This document shows positions 11,971 to 22,122 of a stretch of DNA of 64,000 nucleotides, piece by piece (the first letter of the stretch is position 1; each line of letters starts with the position of its first letter). Under the pieces are notes generated by a model, which saw nothing but the letters and a program-made list of their open reading frames with translations, was not told the origin of the DNA and ran no database searches. Made by a program: the position numbers and the translations under genes. Source of the DNA: Aegilops tauschii subsp. strangulata. Lineage: Eukaryota > Streptophyta > Magnoliopsida > Poales > Poaceae. The DNA lies in assembly GCF_002575655.3 (NCBI RefSeq), contig NC_053040.3, forward strand, positions 152,459,148 to 152,523,147, in the 5' to 3' direction.

Positions 11971-13491
11971 CTATTTGCTGTCGAGGGTGGAGCTTATGGT
12001 AAAAGCCCCTCCTGTGCCATCCTCCTTGACGGACACCTTCTTGGTCTCTGGTGGTGCAGCTCTAGATTTCTTGCTCTTGCCGGTGGAGCTCTCTGGCATG
12101 TCCTCGACGGGAGCACTACACTCCGAAGAGGTGCGCTTGCCAGAGTGGGTGCGAGAGGTCTTGCCGGTCTTCTTCCCTCCCGGGGCTTCGGCGGCAGGAG
12201 CAAGTGCCTCGGCGGCAGTCGCTGTAACTGCCTCCCGGTAGAGTTGGTCAGCGCAGATCAGCACATCCTTCTTGTCGGAGGGGACGGTGATGATGGTCAT
12301 CGGCCCAGGCATCTTCAGCGTGTTATAGGCGTAATGTGAGGCCGCCATGAACTTGGCTAGTGGTGGGCGGCCGAGGATCCCGTTGTAGGGGAAGGGGATC
12401 TCGGCTACATCGAAAACAATCCTCTCTATCCTATAGTTTAACTCGCCTCCAAACGTCACGGGCAGCGTGACCTTACCCTTCGGCTTAATCCTTCCCGGGT
12501 TGACCCCTTGAAATGTGCCCGTCTCTTCGAGGTCTCCATCAGGAATGTGCAGCCTTTTGATCACAATAGGCGAGATCAAGTTCAGACCGGCCCCGCTGTC
12601 AACTAGCATTTTTGTCACCTTGAGGTTGTGTATTGTTGGTGAAACCAACAACAGCAAACACCCGACCGCAGTTGTGCGATCAGGGTGGTACTCGGTGTCA
12701 AAAATGATAGGCGTGCTGGACCACTTCAGTGGCTTTTGAGCATCGAATGATGGTTCCGCTACTGTGATCTCACGCGCCCACTGCTTGAGCTGGCCGTGAG
12801 AGGTGTGCAGCGAGGCGCCACCGTCGACACACATGGCCTCCGTAGCTTTCTGGAACTCATGCTCGCCGGACTCGTCGTCCTCGTCATGATCATCGTCTTC
12901 TTGCTTCTTGTCGCGGCCCCGAGCGGGCCTCTCTTGCTGGTTATCCTTGTCGCGGCGACCTCCTTGGCCGCCACGCTTCTTGCCGGATCCCTCGGCACCA
13001 TCCTGACCCTTCTCCTTGTCCCGCCTCTCATACTCAGCTTTTTGTTTCTCCGCAAGCAGCTCAACTTGCCGGCAGTTCTGGAGGTCGTGGCCCTTGGTGC
13101 GGTGGATCTTGCAGTACTGCTTGTCGGAGCCTCCTAGCTTGTCGGCAGCCACCAAAGCCCGGCAAGCGGCGCACCCGGCAATTTCTTTGCCGGGTTCGTC
13201 TGCCTTAGCCTTCTTTGCGGCGCCGGTATCGTCGGATCCCTCGACGGCAAGCACGTCCTGGCCCTTGCGCTCCCTGTTGCGGCGCCGGCCCTTCTTTGTC
13301 GGGGCGGCGGTGTCTTCGTCTGTGGAGTCGGTTTCCGCACCGGTGTCCTCGCCGGGGTCCTTCCTCCCCTCTTCAGCTCGAGCGCACCTATCGGCCAGAA
13401 CATAAAGTTTGGCCACATCTTTGACCTTGTTCATCGCCAGCTCTTCACGCATCTTGCGGTTGCGCAAATTCTGATGGAATGCGCAGATCAC
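11971..13491 (-). pseudogene. gag-pol: gag C-terminus and aspartic protease of the Tat element
   Basis: 506 open codons. After a charged Lys/Glu/Asp-rich gag tail comes a zinc-finger-like CAACRA...YCKIHRTKGHDLQNC. The protease motif KMLVDSGAGLNLISP follows, and then NGILGRPPLAKF, typical of the protease end of Tat elements. The same minus-strand frame continues from the upstream gag (stop at 13519) and into RT (stop at 11971), so these are point stops, not frameshifts. Confidence 0.85.
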
Positions 13492-13518
13492 GGCGGCGGG
13501 ATGAACATCTGGGATGTT

Positions 13519-14896
13519 TTACTGCACCCGGCTGAACCTCTGTATGTACTTGCATAGGGTTTCACCTTCCTTCTGGGGGATGATATGCAAATCGCTTGCC
13601 TGGCCATGAGCTTGGTGGCCTCCGGTGAAGGCGCCAACGAACTCATGACACAAATCCGACCAAGAAGAAATGGAATCCGCCAGCAAGTGCATCAACCATG
13701 ACATGACATTAGGTTTAAGTGCCAACGGGAAGTAATTGGCAAGCACCTTGTCATCGCGAGCTCTAGCAACTTGCATCGCGATGGTGTAGATGCCGAGGAA
13801 CTCCGACGGGTGAGTCTTGCCGTTGTACTTCTCGCCAACGTCGGGCTTGAACGTGCGGTGGGAGGGCCACTGGAACTGCCGCAGCTCACGGGTAAAGGTT
13901 GGGAACCCACCTCGTAGGGTAGGCCACCAGAGCCTCCCGGTGCTGGGTGGTCCATAGGGGCCCCGCGCGCCTATCTGACTGCTGGCGTGCTTCGCGCCGG
14001 CGCTCGATGGTGGTTCGAGCGTCTTCATGGGCTCGCTCCCAAAGAACTTGGTGCTGACCGCGGTGGGTCCATGGGTCGGACGATGCTATGGAAATGTTAT
14101 CACAAGCGTCATCACGACGGACCGACACCCGAGGTGGCTTGCGTGGGGGAGGAGAGTGCACCGTGGCCGCAGCACCTCCGGTCCTTCCACCACTGGCATG
14201 CGGCGGCTCGACGGAGCGCCGGCCTGAGGGCCCCGCTGGTCGCGGCTAATCTTTGTTGGCAACGCTGACGAGGCTTCTGATGGTGGCTCTCCACTCGTCG
14301 AGCTTTTCCGCAGCAGGAGGAAAGTCGAGGAGCAACTGCGCGCACGCCAAAGATTCTGCTGGCGTGAGTGGCGGCGAAAGCTGCGTGGAACGTGACGCGC
14401 TCCGACTTGTAACCACGTTAGAAGGAGCTCTATCATGGCCTTGCGGTTGTGCGCCATTTTCTCCAGCGCCTCGACGTGCATGTTGGCCTTCTACGCCCTG
14501 CGAATGCGGCACATGACTCTTCCCACGGCGGCGCCCGGGGTCACCAGCGTGGTGACGCTACTCGTCGCGCACAACCTGGGAAGAGCGCATCGTGGGCGCC
14601 GGCGTAGGCATCTTGGAAGTTGCCGCGCCTCCCATGGGTGGCACGACGCCGCCCTTGGAGGGCCCCGCGCCGCCTGCGGGGGGCCCGACTCCGTCTTTGG
14701 ATTTGGCGGTGTGCGGCCCGTCGTCTCGCGCACGAACGATGTCGCTCGCCAAGCTTTGACTGCCAGAGCGATGTGCGTGTTCGCGGGCCGCGCCTCGGGT
14801 TCCGTCCGCGACCGCCCCGCCACTCGCCCGCACTGGTACGGGCCGTTCGGCTCCCGATGAACCGATCGCCGTGATCGTCTTCTTCTTGGGAGGCAT
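13519..14896 (-). pseudogene. gag: gag of the Tat element
   Basis: The probable start is the ATG at 14896 (MPPKKKTITAI), 75 bp inside the primer site. It keeps one frame to 14558, then shifts several times. The conserved gag core returns at 14028-13519: FQWPSHRTFKPDVGEKYNGK, SEFLGIYTIAMQVARA, KPNVMSWLMHLLADSISSW, then an LCKYIQRFSRVQ end at TAA 13519. It forms virus-like particles in intact relatives. Confidence 0.75.
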
Positions 14897-14948
14897 GGCA
14901 ATGAAGAGCTACTAAACTAACTGCTAGACCGGATTTTCACAACTGCGC

Positions 14949-14967
14949 CCCCCTACCTGGCGCGCCA
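14949..14967 (-). promoter_or_regulatory. Primer-binding site of the Tat element
   Basis: On the minus strand, TGGCGCGCCAGGTAGGGGG lies 5 bp inside the LTR end. The TGGCGC start is typical of Tat elements; I have not assigned the tRNA species. Confidence 0.6.
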
Positions 14968-14971
14968 AAGA

Positions 14972-16153
14972 TGTCGGTGGAAAACAACACTGATGGAATC
15001 ACTGGGATCCCTTCTATGGTTGGCGGGCGTGGGGTTGTGCAAAGAGCAGGTCTGGTAGTCAACACAAAGATCGTTTACCCAGGTTCGGGCCGCGAGGATG
15101 CGTAATACCCTAGTCCTGCTTTTGTGTATATTTGAGTGTTCTTGAGCTCTTGAACTAGCTGCGGTGCGTGCGTAGTCCAAAAGATCCGAATCCTTCTAAA
15201 GTACGCCTTGGGCCTCCTTTTATAGTCAAAAGGGGTCACCATAGTGGCACACAGGAGGTGGAAATGTATACAGTGTACAAGCTTATCGCCTGTCATTACG
15301 GGATAAGGCGCATTAAATGCGCTCCTTAGGTGTCTTGTTGCTTTATTGGGGACGGCAACGCGGCCCGTCCCGTACGTCACCGCTCTGCCTCGCCCCGACA
15401 CGCGTCCAGGCCAACGAGGCATGCAACGCCACGTAGGCTGGCTGGCTGCTCAGATGGCATGGTGGTAGGGTCTTCACGAAGATCTGCATGCCACCACGCA
15501 GGTGCTTGCTGAGTTAGCCTGGAGGCCGCACGTTGCCACGCAGTTTCCTACCCAGCTGGTTGGGCTGGCAGCTGTATGGGAACGGCGGTGGAGTCTTGGC
15601 ACACGTGGGTCTGGCTGTGGCCCCGCAGGCGTCCTCGGCAAGGGTCTTGCCGGGGCATCGCGGTCGTCCCCAGCAAGGATCTTGCCGGGGGTCTCGTGGA
15701 TTTCCTCGGCAGGGATTTTGTCGAGGATCGTCGTCTTCTGGTCCTTATATGATCTTGTGTTCTTATGATCTTCACAAAGTTCTGCATGCCACCATGGAGG
15801 TGCCTCCCGAGCCTTGGTTCCAATGTGGTTGATGGTGTCGGAAACCTTGGGCTCAAGGGTGGCGCGCTCTGCTGGCATTGGGCAAGTTGCCCCGGCAAGG
15901 CTCTTGCCGGGGCTGCGGAGGCCGCCCCGGCAAGGGTCTTGCCGGGGGAGTCCACCTTGCCCTCTTGCTCTTTGTGTCTCTGCTCTTGGCGTTGCTTTGC
16001 CTGTCTTGTGCCTTTGGCTGGAGCGCTGCTCTGGTATTCTTGTGCTTCTGCTTCCTCCCTTTGCCCTACTAAGTGTGGCCGCAGGTGCGGCTTTGACTGC
16101 CCGTGCACAAGTAGAGGGGTAAAAAGGAGAGCCCCTACTTTTGTACACCGACA
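14972..16153 (-). repeat. 5' LTR of the Tat element (1182 bp)
   Basis: Perfect inverted ends TGTCGGTG...CACCGACA. On the minus strand a CTATAAAAGG box lies near 15222. The U3 part contains an array of five near-palindromes (about 15634-15956). Confidence 0.88.
15634..15956. repeat. Array of CCCCGGCAAG/CTTGCCGGGG palindromes
   Basis: Five copies of a roughly 23-bp inverted repeat with a 2-3 bp centre at about 15636, 15670, 15706, 15891 and 15929. The two at 15891 and 15929 are essentially perfect; the one at 15706 is the most decayed. They lie in the LTR upstream of its TATA box, so they may be regulatory sites or RNA hairpins. Confidence 0.7.
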
Positions 16154-17246
16154 CTTCAGGTCCATAGTTAGTAGCTAGATGGCTTTCTCTCTCTCTCACT
16201 GGATTCTCAATACAATGGTCTCTTGGAGATCCATATGATGTAACTCTTTTGCGGTGTGTTTGTTGGGATCTGATGAACTTTGAGTTTATGATTAGTTATA
16301 TCTTTTTATATGCATGAAAGTTATTTGAGTTTCTTTGATCTCTTGTATGCATGATCTCTTATAGCCTCGTATTTCTTCTACGATATTTGGGTTTTGTTTG
16401 GCCAACTTGATCTATTTATCTTGCAATGGGAAGAGGTGCCCGGTAGTGGGTTCGATCTTACGGTGCTCGATCCCAGTGATAGAAGGGGAAACAACACGTA
16501 TGTATTGTTGCTACTAAGGATAAAAAGACGGCATCTATATCTACCACCATATAGATAAACGGATCTTGTCCACATCATGTCATCGTTCTTATTGCATTAC
16601 TCCGTTTTTCCATGAACTTAATACACTAGATGCATGCTGGATAGCGGTCGATGTGTGGAGTAATAGTAGTAGATACAGGCAGGAGTCGGTCTACTAATCT
16701 TGGACGTGATGCCTATGTAATGATCATTACCTGGATATGATCATGATTATTTGAAGTTTTATCAATTGCCCAACAGTAATTTGTTTACCCACCATTTGCT
16801 ATTTTTCTCGAAAGAAGCCACTAGTGAAACCTACGGCCCCCGGGTCTTCTTTCTCATATATTTGTCTTGCGATCTACTTTTCCTTTGCATTTTATTCAGA
16901 TCTATTAAACCAAAAAATACAAAAATACCTTGCTGCACTTTATTTATTTGTGATCTATTATTTCAATCTACTACAATTTATCTCACGTCCGCTTGCCAAT
17001 TTCTGGCGCCGTTACCCGAAAGGGATTGACAACCCCTTTAACACGTCGGATTGCGAGGTGTTGTTATTTGTGTGCAGGCGCTGTTTACGTCGTGTTGCTT
17101 GGTTCTCCTACTGGTTCGATACCTTGGTTTCATAACTGAGGGAAATACTCTACCGTCGCCGTGCTGCATCATCCCTCCCTCTCTGAGGAAATGCCGACGT
17201 AGTTCTAGCTACCATCAAGGAGAATTTCTGGCGCCGTTGCCGGGGA
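16154..17246 (+). mobile_element. Athila-type LTR 3' part with primer site, truncated on both sides
   Basis: LTR sequence ends CTAGCTACCATCA at 17217. An intact tRNA-Asp-type primer site TGGCGCCGTTGCCGGGGA follows at 17229-17246, the standard Athila site. The left end is cut by the Tat insertion at 16153. Right after the primer site the sequence changes to copia gag, so the whole internal region and 3' LTR were lost. The same LTR type, reversed, is at 37347-37778, and a related one is at 18177-20336. Confidence 0.8.
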
Positions 17247-18176
17247 CCATTCCTGTAGTTAGTACCAACAAATCTGGCAAATACTTCACCACTCTGATTT
17301 TTGAACAGTCTATAGTTGGAGTCAAATTATTCATCTAAATAATATGAAGTATCACAGTTGTAACCAGATAAAGTGGATGGATCAACCAGATATCCTTTTG
17401 CAGCAACCCATGTGGTTTTAGGATACTTCTTAGGTTTCCAATATGATCCATCAGCATTGAGCTTTCTCTCAAAAGAAACACCTCCATCCTAGGGTTCCTG
17501 TTCAGAATATACTTCTTGAGCACATCACAAAGATTTTGGTGCCCTGTGAGGCTTTTGTAGATGCCTGTGATATACAATTACTTTAACCCTGCATTTTCGT
17601 TAGTGACACTTGTGGTCTCCTCTAATGAGGGGATTGAAACCACTGAATCATTTGAAGATATTACAGTTACTGAAGCATTTGAACATTCAACTGAAGAATT
17701 TTCATTTCCACGTTCTAGGCATTTTAAGCATGGCACAACAAATTCTTCCTGAGTGGTACTGATCTGTTGAGCGAGTAATGAATCATTCTCTTTCTGAAGA
17801 TCATCATGAGACGCTCTTAGTTTCTTGAGATCTTGCTTCCTTTGAAGAAATTCATAGGATAGCTTCTGGTGTTCGGCTGTGAGGGCCACATGACGACTTT
17901 CAACTTCATCATGCTTTGACTTAAGACGTTAGAGTTCTTTAGAAAAACTTTGACAACAATCCATTTCCTCATCTAACAGATCATCGCTTTTGTCTAGCAG
18001 TTTTTGCATCTTTTCCATAGCAGTTTATTGTTCAGTTGCAATCTGAGCAAGTTTCTTATAGCTAGGTTTTGCTTCACACTCAGAGTCGTCATCACTGGAA
18101 GTATTAAAGTAAGTTTCTCAGTTGGTTACTTAGCGCCTCTTGCCATGAAGCAATAGGTGGGAGTGCAGTCATCAGC
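17247..18176 (-). pseudogene. gag: Copia gag, C-terminal coiled-coil region
   Basis: The minus strand encodes a long coiled coil (SKHDEVESRHVALTAEHQKL, RASHDDLQKENDSLLAQQIS). A CLKCLERGNENSSVECSNAS stretch and KTTWVAAKGYLVDPSTLSGY follow, ending in DSNYRLFKNQSGEVFARFVG. This order is characteristic of the long gag of SIRE-type copia elements. Several stops and a frameshift near 17577 show it is dead. It ends abruptly at the Athila primer site. Confidence 0.78.
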
Positions 18177-20336
18177 TGATATGTCTCCAACATATCTATA
18201 ATTTTTTATTGTTCCATCTGTTATATTATCAATCTTGGATGTTTGATATTCATTTATTAGCAACTTCATATCATTTTTTGGGACTTACCTATTGACATAG
18301 TGCCCAGTGCCAGTTGCTCTTTTCTGCTATTTTTTTTACTTTGCAGAATATCAATACCAAACGAAGTCCAAATGCCAGGAAACTTTTTGGAGATTTTTTG
18401 CTGGACAAAAGACACCTAGGGATCCAAAGAAGTGCATGGGAGGAGGCCCGTGGGGCCCACTAGGCACCATGGCGCACCAGAAAGCCCAGGCGCGCCCTGG
18501 TGGGTAGGGCTGCAAGAAAAGCTCGAGGCTCGTGAGCCGCTCGAGATCGACTATTTTTTGACTCGAATCGAGATCGACTCGAAAAGAAACAAGCTGCGTT
18601 AACACTTTATGTAGCTTGACTAAGAAACGAGCTGATCTTGAGCTAATGTTGGCTCGCTCGATTTTAGCTCGATAGCTCGACATAATATCATTATGTTAAA
18701 TGATCTCCATATATTAAATGAAAATAAGATAATTTATTACCATATATGTTGTCCATAATTTTTATCCATTTTATTTACCAACAAACATGGAAACTTAATT
18801 AAGTGCAGAGAAGATTTAGGCCTAATTATGTCACGTGGTTGACTATGTGTTAAATATCTTATATTTTTGGCAAAGGTTCCCATCATATTCACCTTAATTT
18901 TTTTGTTTTTCATCCACAGATTTATAAATTTTACCATCTCATTTAGCTCGAAACTAGCTCGAGATAGACTCGAGATCGTTACAAACTGAGCACGAGTCAT
19001 GTTCTACAGCTCGATCATGAGCTTCACTTAGTTGAGCTCGCTCGAATTTTCATATGAGTTGAGCTGAGCCAACTCCAACTCGCTCGAGCTCGAGTCGTTT
19101 GCAACCCTACTGGTGGGTAGTGGGGCCCACGAGAAGCTTCTCCACCTCCATCCACCTCTCTAAATACTTTAAAATCGCAAAAACCCTAGGGGAGTCGACG
19201 AAACACAATTCCAACTGCCGCAAGTTCCAGAACCACAAGATCCAATCTAGAGGCCTTTTCCGACACTCTGCCGGGGGGGTCTATTATCACGGAGGGGATC
19301 TTAGTCATCACCCTTGCCCCTTCGGTTATGCGTGAGTAGTTTACCACAGACCTACGGGTCCGTAGGTAGTAGCTAGATGGCTTCTTCTCTCCTTTTGATA
19401 TTCAATACAATGTTCTCCTCGATGTTCTTGGAGATCTATTTGATGTAATGACTTTTTGCGGTGTGTTTGTTGGGGTCCGATGAATTGCGAGTTTATGATC
19501 AGATCTTTCCATGAATATTATTTGAGTCTTTGCTAAACTCTTTTATGCATGATTGTTATAGCCTCGTATTTCTTCTTCGAAACTTTGGTTTGGTTTGGCC
19601 AACTAGATTGATTTTTCTTGCAATGGGAAGAGGTGCTTTGTGATGGGTTCGATCTTGGTGTGCTCAATCTCAATGACAGAAGGAGAGATGACACGCATGT
19701 ATCGTTGCCATTAAGGACAAAAAGATGGCGATTATTCCTACATGAATAGATCTTGTCTACATCATGTCATTGTTCTTATTGCATTACTCCATTTTCCCAT
19801 GAAATTAATTCACTAGATGCATGTTGGATAGCGGTCGATGTGTGGAGTAATAGTAGTAGATGCATGAAGGAGTCAATCTACTAATCTTGGACGTGATGCC
19901 TATATACATGATCATTGCCTTGGATATCGTCATAATTATTTGCTCTTCTGTCAATTGCCCAACAGTAATTTGTTTACCCAACGTATGCTATTTTCTCAAG
20001 AGAAGCCTCTAGTGAAAGCTACGGCCCCCGGGTCTATTTCCTATGATATTAAACCCCAAAATACCTTTTTGTATTTTTTTAATTTATTTTGTGTTTTTGC
20101 TAGATCTATTTATCAAATCTCATACAATTTAATCTATCTCAATAGCGAGGAGGGATTGACAACCCCTCTTACGCTATGGGTTGCAAGTATTTGTTATTTG
20201 TGTGCAGGTGTTGTTTACATAGTGGTGCTTGGTTCTCCTACTGGATTGATAACCTTGGTTTCAAAACTAGGTAAATACTTACTGTTGCGGTGCTCCATCA
20301 TCCCCTCCTCTTCGGGGAATTACCAACGCTGATACA
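18177..20336 (+). repeat. Solo LTR, Athila (Sabrina/WHAM-like) type
   Basis: Starts TGATATGTCTCCAACATATC, the recognisable start of a common Triticeae Athila LTR, and ends ...GCTGATACA with no primer site or internal sequence before the copia gag resumes. That means a solo LTR left by recombination. About 1.55 kb without the 605-bp MITE inside. The 5-bp duplications on either side are not clean, so the right end may be off by 1-2 bp. Confidence 0.75.
18505..19109. mobile_element. Non-autonomous hAT-like MITE (605 bp)
   Basis: Terminal inverted repeats TAGGGCTGCAA / TTGCAACCCTA flanked by perfect 8-bp duplications CTGGTGGG (18497-18504 and 19110-19117). TAGGG termini and an 8-bp TSD are the hAT signature. 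Both arms are rich in GCTCGAG-type self-complementary blocks; the middle is AT-rich and non-coding. It needs a transposase from elsewhere. Confidence 0.88.
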
Positions 20337-21526
20337 AGCAATCATTAGCACAGTCCTCAGTGCTGGTGGTGCCACCATTTTCCTTAGGGTTGAAGATGGA
20401 CTTGCTGACGAACTCAATAGCCAGGGCAAGGCTCACCACACCAGAGTCTGACTCCTGCTCGGCTTCCTCTTAACCAGATTCCTCCTCGGAATCCATTACC
20501 TTCCTAATGAAAGCACGAGCTCTGCCATAACTGCTTTTCTTGCGCGAAGAATATTTTGATGAAGACCTTGAGGATTTCTTCTTTTTGTCATGAGAGTCAT
20601 CATCTCTGCTAGACTTCTTCTTCTTTGAGCCCTTTTGCCAGAGAGGGAAATCGGTGATGTAGTGCCCTGGCTTCTTGCATTTGTGGCAAGTTCTCTTGTT
20701 GTAGTCTCGAGCAGAAGCTTCTCCAGTGTTCTTCGAGTCATACTTTGAAGACTATCCAAAGCGATTCCTCTTGGAAAACTTCTGGAAATTCCTCACAAGC
20801 ATCGCTAGTTCTCTGCCAATTTCTTCAGCACCATCAGAACTGCTGCCAGATTCTGCTTCAAATGAAGAAATTGCCTTTGCTTTGGCTTTTGCCTTTAAAG
20901 CACGGGGTCGTCCATAGCTGGGACCATACATACCTCTCTTCTCAGCTTGCTGAAATTCATGAGTATTGAGCCTCTCAAGAATATCAACCGGTTCAAGTGA
21001 CTTTTAATTAGGACACTCTTGAATCATCAGAGCCAAGGTGTCAAAGGAACCGTCAAGGGACCTCACCAATTTCTTCACCACCTCATGGTCAGTGATTCAG
21101 CAGCACCGAGAGCCTGAAGCTCATTGGAGATATTGATGAGGTGGTCGAAGGTTTGCTGAACATTTTCGTTGTCGAGCCTCTTGAAGCGGTTGAAGAGATT
21201 CTGAAGAACATCAACTCGAGAGTCATGTTGAGTGGAAACTCCTTCATTGACATTGGAAAGCCTACCCTAGATAAGCTTTGATGTTTCCAGTGCACTCACT
21301 CTGCCATACTATCCTCTGTTCAGATGCCCAGATATGATATTCTTCGCTTGAGAGTCGAGTTGCTTGAATCTCTTCATGTTTGCAGCATTGATGCTAGGAG
21401 CAACAGTGGGTACGCCATTCTCGACGATGAACCAGAGGTCGTTGTCAATAGCCTCAAGGTGCATACGCATCTTGTTCTTCTAGTAGGGATAGCATATGCC
21501 ATCAAGGATGGGGCACACAACGGGCA
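20337..21526 (-). pseudogene. gag: Copia gag, N-terminal and zinc-knuckle region
   Basis: From 21526 leftwards: MRMHLEAIDNDLWFIVENGV, LFNRFKRLDNENVQQTFDHL and ISNELQALGA, matching the UBN2-type gag domain of copia elements. Then the zinc knuckle CHKCKKPGHYITDFP, in which the last Cys of the CCHC is Phe, and a Lys/Ser-rich tail. Stops and frameshifts are frequent. Confidence 0.8.
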
Positions 21527-22102
21527 TGTCGGGGATATACCCCGCAGCGTAACCCGGCACGAAGCATAACCCGGCCGGACTTGGCGACTCACTGATAACT
21601 CGGCGGACGGGCCAGACGGATGACAAGGCTCAAGGCCCAGAAGGCCGGTTCATACTATGGTGGGCCGGTTTACAAGGAAAGGCATAAGGAATATTTACCT
21701 TACAAGGAGTTAAGACCCGGACTTGTATCCGGTTTGTATTAGAAGGTAGACTAGTCCTAATCCTAATAGGACTCCACATGTAACCCGCCCCTCTAACTTA
21801 TATAAGGAGGGGCAAGGCTCCCCAAAGAGGGACGAGAAACAAGCAATAATCTCTAGGGCTAGACACAACTAGAGGAGAGCCGGTTTACGGCGACTCCCTT
21901 GTGATGATAATGAGACCTAGCCTCAAACAGCATGTAGGGCTATTACTGAATGATGTTTCGCGGGGCCCGAAGCTATCTAAATCCTTTTCTTGTGTGTTGC
22001 GTCTCTCGAATCTGCTCAACCCCTCTCAAGCTACCACATTGATGCGTTGGCCTCACGACTAAGTCCTTTCACTAGGACATCTGCCGTGACAAATCCATGA
22101 TA
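21527..22102 (+). repeat. 5' LTR of element A (576 bp)
   Basis: Starts TGTCGGGGATATACC; a TATATAAGG box lies near 21800. Ends CCATGATA, where the 3' LTR keeps CCACGACA, so the last bases have decayed by C-to-T/G-to-A changes. Confidence 0.88.
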
Positions 22103-22104
22103 GT

Positions 22105-22122
22105 TGGCGCCCACCGTGGGGC
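22105..22122 (+). promoter_or_regulatory. Primer-binding site complementary to tRNA-Lys(CUU)
   Basis: TGGCGCCCACCGTGGGGC lies 2 bp after the LTR. All 18 bases complement the 3' end (with CCA) of plant tRNA-Lys(CUU) as I know it. Confidence 0.75.

Larger units (their letters stand above)
9848..16153 (-). mobile_element. Ty3/gypsy Tat-lineage element, minus strand, 5' portion
   Basis: On the minus strand: 5' LTR 14972-16153, primer site, gag, protease, RT, RNase H and a second RNase H-like domain, cut at 9848 by insertion of the chromovirus. RT followed by two RNase H domains is the hallmark of the Tat group. Integrase and 3' LTR must lie left of the window. It is inserted into an Athila LTR; the bases after 16153 (CTTCA) would be one TSD copy. 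Confidence 0.85.

Noticed and set aside
16998..17015. TGGCGCCGTTACCCGAAAG as a second Athila primer site
   Set aside because: It lies inside the LTR and differs from the tRNA-Asp complement; the true site is at 17229-17246.
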